Shown here piece after piece: positions 54,594 to 64,000 of a DNA stretch of 64,000 nt. The position numbers and the translations under genes are program-made. The notes beneath the pieces were generated by a model, which saw only the letters and a list, made by a program, of their open reading frames with translations, did not search any database and had not been told where the DNA came from. This DNA is from Chalciporus piperatus (lineage: Eukaryota; Basidiomycota; Agaricomycetes; Boletales; Boletaceae). Numbering within the stretch: position 1 is the first letter of the stretch; each line of letters starts with the position of its first letter. The DNA lies in NCBI GenBank assembly GCA_038093975.1, contig JBBPTG010000014.1, positions 1 through 64,000 on the forward strand. Direction: 5' to 3'.

Positions 54594-57500
54594 ATGGCGA
54601 GCTCACAGCTCAATCCCATCCAAGCAACGGTTCCACGCGAGCGTGGACCGAGTCCTCTTACGCGCCCGGTATCAGTTCCACCCCTTCGCTCCGATCGATC
54701 GATCCTTCCACATCCTCTCATGAATCCTGTTGACACTACACCCACTAGCGAGGGTCGTCCACCTTCTCCCACCAAGGATGGCGTGGAACCTTTAGATTTG
54801 ATGATTAATCTTAATCGTGCAGAACCATCCATCGTCAAGACCCGGTCAGGGAGTGTACTTTCGAGAGGGTTTATTCTGAAAACGGATTACTACCCATCTG
54901 GTCAGCCCTGTTCCTCGGGTTCCATTCTCTGGGACTCACCCACGTCTCTATATAGGACGTGCCTTGGATCTGGATCTTAATGTGCACGGCGCTCCGAACT
55001 TTAGAGCACCTCATCAAGGCAACCTCAATGTGTTCGGGGTCGCTCAGCCTCGGACACAAGGTCTTCGCGCTATACTATCTGTGCTCCGGTGCCGTCCTGG
55101 GACTCGTGATCCCACTCACGTTGTCTGGTTTTCAACGCGAGAGGAGCCAATTGGTGAGTTTCGTTGACTCCCCGCAGATTGATGCCCTGGAGCGTCTATT
55201 GTGTCGAAACTTTGAATCACCGCCCCTGATGCCTACCACCAAGTTTACATATCAGGACGTCCATTTGTTCTACGAGATGCCTCAGAGCCTCGCAAAACAC
55301 TTTCCATTTCCGATCGAGCAGAAAATCTTGAAGCAATAGAGGATCGACTGAAGAACGATATCCTTCAAGAAGCGACCAAGTAAGCTCTCGCTCCAGAATC
55401 CAAAGCTACTGCATACGACCACCTTGGCAGATACGGTGGATTGATTTTGACGCATAACGAACTTCGTATGTTCTTGAAGCCGTGATCGCACGCAATAACT
55501 GATGTGCCGCTTCGCTGATAGCTGCTGAGAGTGGAGATGGCGCTATATTGCCCACTTGGACACACGTCGACAACGTAAATGTCAGAACGTCACGAGAACT
55601 CTGGGAGAACATGCGCTTGGATGGATGGAATGTTGAGGTAATGACTTCGACCTGCTCATAGTGGCGCGTCTCATATATGTCATCTTCACAATATCCAGTA
55701 TCACCGGTAAGTTCTTTCCATACAAGATTCCTTCAAATGATGGACTGAGCCGCCACTGATCCATTGACATACAGAATTCCCATCTCCCCCGATCGGCCAA
55801 TAGAGGTGATTGCACTTTCCCTTCATGTCACCGGTTGAAACAAGCGATGACGCCGCCCGACCAGGATAACTATCTAGATGCGTACTTGCGTGTTATCAAA
55901 GATGCCGACCCTGTGCGCAGCGCGCTGGTCTTCTCATGTGGAATGGGTGCTGTACGAACAACGTTTGCCATGGTTGCCGCATTGATCATCCGTCGGAAAA
56001 TCCTTTTGGTCCGAGGTTTAGATGACCCCTATGCTGCCAAGTCGTCCTCCCTCAGCACAATTACGTCTGGAAGCCGCAAGCTCGGGAGTGGCACATCAGG
56101 CATCAGTACCGTAAGGCGTTCATTTCCTTGTTTGTTTGGGAATTCATCGATCGTCATCTACAGCCGACGAACCAGGTAAAGTTGATTCTATAGCTTCCCA
56201 AAACACCTCCAACGAGTCTTCCGATTAGCCTGCAACGGACATCAAGTTGGCGCAAGCGTTGGAGAATGCCAGTGCACAACAAGATTCAAATCGGTCCTTG
56301 CTTAGGTTAACATATGTCTTGCAACAGTGTGTGTGTTATTTCGCATGAATCATCTCAACAGCCGGGTTCAGAGGATTGTTTGTCTCAGACTTGAGTTCGC
56401 AATCAACCTTAGCCTTATTGATGGCGCAGCCGGCGCTGTTGGAGAATCTGCGCAAGGCACATCAAGGGAATTACAGTGTCATTCTCAGCTTGCTTGGCTG
56501 CTTAGATCATGGGCTTCAAGCCAAGAAGTTAGTCGACCGCGTCATTGATACCTGTACGTTCTTCGATATCCCTGTTCCCTCGGGCGATATTTGCAGTCTT
56601 TGAGGCACAGACTGATCGTTGGAACAGGTGATCATGTAAAAAATCTCCGTGAAGATATCCTGATTAATCGAGTTCGATATTCACTCACCACCCCTGGGGA
56701 AGACGGAGACAAAAGGGAAGATATCCTGGTCAAAGCTGGAAGGTCGCTCGAAAAATAGTACGTGATACGCCAGGTAAGGTTGAGTTCAGCCGCTGAGACC
56801 TGATCACTATAGCTTTTTCCTGATTGCTTTCGCGAGTTATGTTGACTCCGTCCCTGACTTCAAGCAGACATTCTCGGACTGGTTAAAGGTCAGCTGTATT
56901 ACATTATGCTTTTGGCCGATCTGAACCCTGAAACTTCCAGGCAAGGACAGAAATCTGGAAGTAAGCCTTTCCAGGAAGTCGGTCACGTAACGAAATCTTA
57001 TCAGATATTTCTTTTCTCTTACTAAGCCAGGTCATGTTCCTTAGAAAGTCGCGGGGGTCCCGCTTGAACGTGTTTGCGCCCATAAACGATCTTTCGCTTC
57101 TGTCACTATCAGGGGCAGAGGCCAAGTCGCTAGTTGCCGGGCGAAAGAATGATGTCGAGATCGCTGGAGGTCAATTACCTGGCGATGAGTATAGTGAACA
57201 CGTTGTGAAGGTGAGACTCGGGTTCCACTGCGGACGAGACATGGCGCAAACCTTCCTTTTTTTGTCAGAATCGCAGTGGCATCATTTTGAGAGAGAGGTG
57301 AGTCAAACTCAACTCCATAACGCATGCCCATTCGAATATATTATGCATAGCACGCTTCTTAAATCCGATCAATGGCTTTCGGAGTCTCAACGTGTTCTAC
57401 AATCTGTCCGCGGCGTCATCAATTTCAGAAACATTCCTGGGACGAATATCTACGCTTGCGGACAACCGACGGAATCTGCCATAGACGAGGTGGTCCAGCT

Positions 57501-60500
57501 AGTCAAGAAAAGCAATCCGAATACCAACAAGGTCGTATGGGTAACACTTCGAGAAGAACCCATCGTATATGTCAATGGTGCACCGTATTGCTTGAGACGA
57601 GAGCGGTTCTCTTTAAGAAATATGAAAGGTCCTCGCGTTCATTCGTCTCCGCCAATAACATCTAATTGAGATCAACCCAGATTATGGAGGGATCTCTGCG
57701 TCTCGCTTAGAGGTCCTAGAACAACGACTCAAGGACGACGTACTCACAGAACTAGAAGTATTTGAGGGAAAGTATGATGACATCTATCTGCTTGGTGAAT
57801 TGTGCTGATGCTTGTATTTTTGTCAAAGGTTGTTGTTGCACACAGAAACGCCAGATGGCTCTGTCATACCGATCTGGGAAGATGTCCAACCTAACAATGT
57901 CGAAGTACTCAAAGACATCATGGCATTTCGGCGATCTGGTAACGGAGTGGAAATGCAATACGCTCGCATCCCAATCACTGCAGAACGTCCACTGGACGTG
58001 ATCGACGTCAGCGAACTCATGGAATTGGTGGTGCGGACTGATTCGGAGAATACTGCCATTGTTGTCAACTGCCAACTTGGGAGAGGAAGGAGCACGATGA
58101 CCTCGGTGCGAGTTAACTTTCTCAACCGAATTCCCTGGCTCACACAGTGCAGGTCCTAATTCTTTTGATCCATCAATGGTTGAGAGAAAGCAGGGTGTTG
58201 GCTCAGGCATCTCCGCAGTTGATTGCTCGATCGCGTTCGCTTTCCACTTCGATCTCCGGCACGGACATTTTCGCAGAGGAGCCCCTGAATCGGCGCCAAT
58301 CTTATCAGGTTATTGATAGTGCGTCGTTTGTTGATCTCATGTCACGTCCGCATCTTATATTCCTGTGAAGACTTCCTTCGGATTGTCCAAGGACCAGCAG
58401 TGAAGAATGTTGTTGATGAGGCTGTCGATCGATGTGCAGTGGTCATGAATCTGCGTGACTCCATCGAGCAAGAACGCGTGAAGGTGGTGCAGGCTACTGA
58501 CGAAAAACAGAAGCGTATTCACACCTCCAAAGGTATGCTTAGAAGATCTTGGCATGATAGAATCTGACGATATACTAGGCCTACATAACTTACGACGCTA
58601 CTTTGAATTGATTCTCTTCCAGGCGTACTTACAATCGACGGAAGCTGATACCCTGCAGTCAGTTGAGAGCTTCGAGAAGTTCATTGAGAACAGGCCAGGT
58701 TCGCATGATTTCTCAATGTTATCTTTCAATCCACTGGATGTTGATGCACGTGAAAATAGTCATCAAGACATTCGAGAAAGAGCTTGTCTCTGGTAGTCTG
58801 AATGCACTAACTCCATTAGAGCGCATAGATGGCGTCGCTCACCCCGATGAAGTCAAACAAGTCGTGGTCAATAGATCTGGAAGCATCCTGTCGGCTTCCA
58901 CGATCTTGAAGAGCGACTTCTTCTCGAACTTGCAGAAGATGACACTTCCTGAGTACGTCTTTTGTTTCATCCTGGTCGTAATATCCTGTAACGTCAGTGA
59001 TCCAGGCGCATCGACGGATCACCAAATTTCCGACGTCTGCCCTTGACACTGAGGGTAAGATCAGTTGGGGTACCTGACCATGAAATCGAGGACGCCAGCG
59101 ACGGGAAGATGGTTTGCGGAAGGCATGGCTACTTTTTTACACTCGTTTACCTGACATTGATCGAATGAGCATAGTGGAATGCCGACCGTGCAAGGGTCTG
59201 TTTTTCACAATAATCAGGCCAATCTTAACTAACGTTTGCTTAGGCTACGGCGGGCGCTGATGCGTGTGGATGCTGGTCCGCAAGGGACAAATATGGTGTT
59301 TTGGACATCTTTGAGAGAGGTTCGGTCGTACAGCCCTTCATGCAATACAAGCATACACTGACTTTCCGATAGGAGCCAGTCGTTTATGTCGCGGGTCGAC
59401 CCCATGTCCTTCGGCTAGTCGACAAGCCACTGGAGAATGTCGAGTATGTGTCATGCTTCTGAACTCTAGCTGTAACCTACTTTTGATCTTCAGGGCTACG
59501 GGAGTTACCACCACCATGGTAGAGACTATGGAGCAACGTTTCAAGAAAGATGTCCTCCGCGAACTGCGACAGGGTGATGGCCGTATCTTACTCCACGACG
59601 AAGTAGAGGAGCGTCCTGGCGTGTTCAGCATCATACCGATATGGGAAACAGTTTGCGAGGAGGATATCATGACACCACGGGATGTCTTTAATGTCATGGC
59701 GAAGGAGGGTTACAAGGTATTGTCCGCCCCTTAGGCAAGTAACAGATGAACTGGCTCACCATGCTCGACATTAGATTGACTACGACCGTGTGGCCATTGT
59801 AAGACGATTTGCATTGAATTCATGGCTTCACTGACTTTGTTATCCAGACGGATGAACAGGCACCTTTACCAGATGCGCTGTTTCAACTTCTGAACCGCGT
59901 TCGACGTGGATACTCGCAAGCCGGTGATTTCATATTCAATTGTCAAATGGGAAGGGGCCGCACGACTACTGGGATGGTGACTGCGTGTTTGATATCGACG
60001 ATCACCAATTGGGTCGGCGAGGGAACTGTCGATGTCGCCGAGGATGTGAGCATCATAAACTACGACTCTATTGACGGGCCCTCTGAAGAGGAGGCGTATC
60101 TGCAAGGTATTGGTCACTGAGTTCCGCGACTAACACACTGATCAATCGTCCACAAGGGGAATATAAAACGATCTTGCAGCTGGTTGGCGTTCTCTCGCAT
60201 GGCAAAATCGCGAAACGCCTAACCGATCGTGCGATTGACTTGATGCAAGATGTTCAGAACCTCAGGAAAGCGATCTACGAGTGAGTAACTGACTTTCTCT
60301 TACCGCGCGCGTGCGCTGAGCATGATGATGATCGTGACGTAGTTACAAGCTGAAGGTCGAAGCATGCGACAAGGGAAATGCCAAGCAAGAAAAGCTGATG
60401 CATATAGCTGTGAATTACCTGTGGGATGTCTGTTTACTCATGTCGAACCGTTAGCTGATTGATTTTTCACAGATACCGTTACGGGACGCTCATCGTCTTT

Positions 60501-60614
60501 TGCAATTACCTGATAGAGATGCGGGACTCTAAAGGGGAGGAGATACCATTCCCTGCTTGGCTCAGAGCACACCGAGAAATCGCAAAACTGTTGGGAAGAA
60601 GATCACTGGACTAA
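54594..60614 (+). CDS. Paladin-type (PALD1-like) protein with three phosphatase-like modules
   Basis: A long, intron-rich gene; the protein is probably 1300-1450 residues. The start is MASSQLNPIQATVPRERGPS. Three repeated modules each carry a REEP[IV]VY..G.P strand and a CX5R loop: (1) STREEPIVYISGRPFVLR (split by an intron) with SCGMGAVRTT; (2) LREEPIVYVNGAPYCLR with IVVNCQLGRGRSTM; (3) LREEPVVYVAGRPHVLR with FIFNCQMGRGRTTTG. This order is that of paladin/inositol-hexakisphosphate-phosphatase-like proteins. Cysteine and arginine are present in all three loops; loop 1 departs most from the CxxGxGR pattern (CGMGAVR). The last exons end LLGRRSLD. The family is related to protein tyrosine phosphatases, but catalytic activity of paladin is disputed. 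It is probably cytosolic, as no signal peptide or TM segment is seen. Exon boundaries for the middle part are approximate. Confidence 0.85.
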
Positions 60615-61214
60615 TGGAGAACGTTGGCTTTGGTGGCAACCGGTGCAAAATTCCACTGACTTGCGGTGCATTGATGCCGGCCTGGGGTGGGGAAGTAGCC
60701 GGTTGTTTGCGCTTCGCTAGGATGGGAATATCGTAGCTGGAGGTTCATGCGAATTGGGTATCGCGAAATCATTGGTTGATAACTTGGAGGTTGTATATCT
60801 TATGTTGAGCGATTGTCTCTTTAAATTCTTCTCTGAATGCAGGCTTTGAGAGCACAGACAGTACAATTTCATAAGGAAGAAAGTCTTTAGCGACTGCAGC
60901 GTCATGCCACGACTTTTGGCAGTGCCGTGACCGTGACAGAATTCGGTCGCTGGAGCACAGCCACTGTTGAGCAGGCTCTTTCATCCCGGGCGTTGTTTAG
61001 GTTTTCTCCTTGGATACTTTCAAGTCCACAAGTGTTTTGCAGGCGTTCCCCGTCAGCGCCCACATCACCATACGGTCCATACCCCATCCAACGACAACGT
61101 CAAGCTTGTCTCCATACCAGGATAACCACCGTGGTGTGTGGTCTCGCGACCTAGCGTTGCTGCGGATTTTTCGACAACACTCATTACCCACCGTACCAAG
61201 CGGATCTGTTTAGA
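60615..61214. other. Intergenic, promoter side of the surface-protein gene
   Basis: No supported gene. Frames of about 60-75 codons on both strands overlap and look like chance. Confidence 0.45.
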
Positions 61215-62467
61215 ATGAAGAATGCAACGCGGTCACTGCTACTTTTCGCAGTAGCATCTGCTATGTTACTCTTCGTATTCGTACCGCGCCACGAGTCAAT
61301 TAACACACCCAGTCCCGTGCAAATGCGTGCCTTGGTCAGTTCAGGACCCACTACCGATACAACCTCTCATATAACATCGACAATCGCTACTACTACGACG
61401 ACGACTTCAGAAACATCGGCAGGACCAACCACTACTTCCTCATCCTCATCCGCCTCCACGCCCACTTCATCAGCGTCATCGCACATCACAACCTCCACCC
61501 CAGGCTCGACAGTCGGAGCACCAAGCACGCAACCCAGTAATACCCCGATTCCCACTATTGCCACAGACCCTGCGGGACAAGTGTTTACAAGTTACATTAT
61601 CTCCAACACGACATCTTCCTCAAGTGCAATTCCTACAAACACTAGTTCTTCGAGCGATAACAATAGTGGTCTCGGTACTGGTTCTATCATCGGTCTTTCA
61701 GTTGCTGGTGGGATTGCCGTGATCGCCATAGCACTCTTTTTCGTCTGGAAGTTCACGCGGAAACGGTTTGCTGATTTTGATGACAGTAAGTTCGTTACGT
61801 AATTACACGGAGAATTGACTGGATACCATTGCTCATAGATGAGGCTATCAAATGGCCAGAGCTAAATGCTCACGGGGGCGATGTCCACGCCCTTCCGACG
61901 AACTCCACCGGAAGGGCTGGTTTTGGTCCAGAGAATGATTCCGATGTCAACCTGTCACGAGCACCAAGCCCCGGAGGTGGATATGCCAGTTCAATTGCGG
62001 CTTCTTCTGTCCCCGAAGTCTACGCTGGAGACCCTTATGCCGTTCCACCTCTGCCCCACCTCAATCCCAACCAACCATACCGTGACGATCCTGGTGCTTA
62101 TGGTCAACCTGCATCGTACTATGATCCATACCGAGGTCCGGTCCCAAACACGTTCGGCGATGTCATGGCTGATGGTCATGGTGTAGAATCAATCCCGATG
62201 ACTCAAATGGCGAGGACTAGGAGTCCAGGTCCAGGGATGGCATATGATATGTCTGGTCGTGGCTCCCCAGCGCCGCAGGCGGCTATGGGTTATCCGGATG
62301 CTAGGACCGGAACTCCAACTCCTGGTGCACTAGGCGCAGGCAGAGCATCCCCTGGTCCTCAGGCTGCCTACTATATGGATAATAGGGTCGGGACCCCAAA
62401 TCCTGGTGCAGGAGGTGCAGGCAGAGCATCTCCAAATTCTCATTCCGGCTACAGTTATGCCCCGTGA
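61215..62467 (+). CDS. Mucin-like single-TM surface protein (Wsc/Mid2-like sensor)
   Basis: Two exons with one intron (about 61790-61839) joining FADFDD to EAIKWPELN. The N terminus (MKNATRSLLLFAVASAMLLF) is a signal peptide or signal anchor. About 110 residues of Ser/Thr-rich, O-glycosylation-prone sequence follow (for example TTTSSSSSASTPTSSASSHI). A transmembrane helix comes next (GSIIGLSVAGGIAVIAIALF) with basic residues after it (KFTRKRFADFDD). The cytoplasmic tail of about 210 residues is Pro/Gly/Tyr-rich, with near-repeats RTGTPTPGALGAGRASPGPQ and RVGTPNPGAGGAGRASPN. The layout resembles cell-wall stress sensors (Wsc, Mid2) but no WSC domain is present, so ligand and partners are unknown. 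It could equally be a signalling mucin. Confidence 0.75.
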
Positions 62468-62964
62468 TTGCTGTGCTCCTCGCGGGTTGGAGGCGTAGGG
62501 AGGAGTTACGAAGTCGGTCATTACATGTCACGAGTTTGAGGGGTATTTTAGACATCTGCTGAAGGACTGATACCCTTGCGACAGTGTACGCTCGTTTGGT
62601 TGGTCATCCTTTCGTCTCGCGTTTCAAACTGTTATGAACTTGTGTTTTGTCTAGCAAATCTCTCGCATGTTACAAGGCGCATCTTCATCATTATATCTCT
62701 CCCTAGTTTCAAGTCATGTTTATGGTCACTGCTCTGGGGCAGCAAGCTGTCTCCACCATCGATACCATCCTTACCCTCAACCTTTTATTTTTCTATCATT
62801 TCCAAACAAATCACTGCTAATGAAATGGACTTATACATACACTTGCAATAGACTTTGGACGAATCAAAAGAGGAGAACAAATCAAACCACTGAATTCTGA
62901 CCACCAAGTAGAGGATGATAGATACATAATAAACAAGTAAAGCGACCAGCAGTCTCCCCAGAGA
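62468..62964. other. Intergenic, convergent 3' flanks
   Basis: No supported gene between the surface-protein gene and the VTC gene. Frames of 77-91 codons at 62576-62900 overlap in two frames and are low-complexity. Confidence 0.45.
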
Positions 62965-64000
62965 TCACTCCGCGACCATCTCACGGAGCCTCAAGGCAAC
63001 ATTAGCAGCCAATGCGCCGAACAGCGCGATGCATAAAATGGTTGGGCCATACTTGTCATAATAAAGTCCTTCTGCACTCCGTGCCCGAAGGCGTAGCGCA
63101 CGATACACAAAGACGATGGCCGCGTATGCGATTGAGAGCAATGCAACCAACGTGAAGAGTGCAGCACTGATAAGACCGTTGGTGTCATCGGGAGGAACAA
63201 AGTTAAGGAGTGTCGTTGCGACGGTACTTATGAGGACAGCAAAGCTCATCCATTTCTATATATAAAAATCCACTGGTCAGTTCGAAAACGACATGGTAAT
63301 AAGGCAGTACTCGCCAGGAATGTTCGTTCGTTTGCGAAGTAAACCTTGGGTTCGATACGGACAGGCACCGCAATTTTCTTTCCGGAAGGCGCAATCCAGT
63401 CACGGACAAGCAGTCTCTCTGGCTCTGGGATCTCTTCCTCGTTCAACCCTTCGGCCTCAGCCCCAGGAGACAGTGGGTTCATTTCGTCATCATCTGCCTG
63501 TGTCACCCCCAATCGCTCTCTCAACGTCTTGTCGAATGCCGATGATGATGCCAAAGGATCGATAGATAACGACCCCCGGCGCCCATGTAGCTGGGTAGCA
63601 CCATGCTCACCCTGTCTGCCCGCCAAGAGTGGTGTACGTTCGTGTGCTTCTTCCTCATCACGCGAAGATGAACCAGCAGCATACGTGTCGGACTCCCGCT
63701 CCTTCAGAGCATCGCGATACGCGATGGCCGCCGCAACGTCGGCGTGAGGAAGTCCGGTGCGTCTATCCTCATCTTTTGCTGGCGTAAGATCCATTTCTTC
63801 ATCTTCCTCCCCCTCGGAGACCGGTTCAGCGTATGTCTGTGACGGAGTTGTATCGCCCGATTGACCATGCTCAGAAGATATCCGTGAGGAGGAAGCTTGA
63901 GGTCGCCGAATTGTTAGGTAACCGGTGTTAGGCTTGAGGATATCGGTATCCACTACAGGTGACGACTCGGTGAGTCGCAAACTATCTTTGATGCCTCTCG
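62965..64000 (-). CDS. Vacuolar transporter chaperone (VTC2/3/4-type), C-terminal part
   Basis: Partial; the gene continues past 64000. The exon at 63980-63246 and beyond holds a long acidic, Ser-rich linker, then the entry to the membrane domain PSGKKIAVPVRIEPKVYFAN, ERTFL. The last exon (63249-62965) has WMSFAVLISTVATTLLNFVP, DDTNGLISAALFTLVALLSI and RARSAEGLYYDKYGPTILCI, ending RLREMVAE. This is the VTC1-like (DUF202) three-helix domain preceded by the PKVYFANERTFL motif common to Vtc2, Vtc3 and Vtc4, which make and translocate polyphosphate at the vacuole. The SPX and polymerase domains would lie upstream, outside the window, so I cannot tell Vtc4 (catalytic) from Vtc2/3. Confidence 0.9.

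Noticed and set aside
61367..61564. A minus-strand Val/Glu-rich ORF
   Set aside because: Antisense of the Ser/Thr-rich region of the surface protein, open only because of base composition.

Overview
This window is nuclear DNA from a filamentous basidiomycete, most likely an Agaricomycete. Nearly every gene is split by short introns of about 45-95 bp with GT...AG ends. The gene content is typical of that group: SERINC/TMS1, trehalose-6-phosphate synthase, VTC polyphosphate polymerase, fungal luciferase-like proteins, F-box/LRR proteins and P450s next to a decayed terpene synthase. I saw no rRNA, tRNA, CRISPR array or intact transposon.

Layout. 0-6.5 kb: the 3' end of a mitochondrial dynamin (MGM1), a peroxisomal SCP2 sterol-carrier protein, and two tandem S9 serine peptidases. 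6.3-15.4 kb: a rearranged accessory block. Two direct repeats of about 1 kb flank it, each holding the start of the second peptidase plus the end of MED22. Between them lie a terpene-synthase remnant, an F-box gene, an intact P450 and a dead P450. 15-23.4 kb: MED22, a RAD51D-like recombinase, TMS1, an SRA-YDG protein, and a luciferase-like gene convergent with a broken luciferase-like copy. 24.3-25.4 kb: two very small tandem genes that look like serine palmitoyltransferase small subunits. 26.7-31.6 kb: a PMC1-type calcium ATPase. 31.6-36.1 kb: gene-poor. 36-48.6 kb: TPS1, a PPR-like mitochondrial protein, a peroxiredoxin-like (PRXL2) protein and a vacuolar amino-acid transporter. 49.5-54.4 kb: an inverted second copy of the P450 plus dead-P450 block seen at 10-14.35 kb. 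54.6-64 kb: a three-module paladin-type phosphatase-like protein, a mucin-like single-TM surface protein and the 3' end of a VTC gene.

Most genes here are independent housekeeping genes and not a pathway. The exceptions are local paralogue sets: peptidase pair, P450 pair, SPT small-subunit pair and luciferase-like pair. The two P450 blocks with the terpene-synthase remnant look like the debris of a terpenoid cluster that has been copied and moved. Exon structures were worked out by eye from splice sites and family patterns, without alignment or transcript support.
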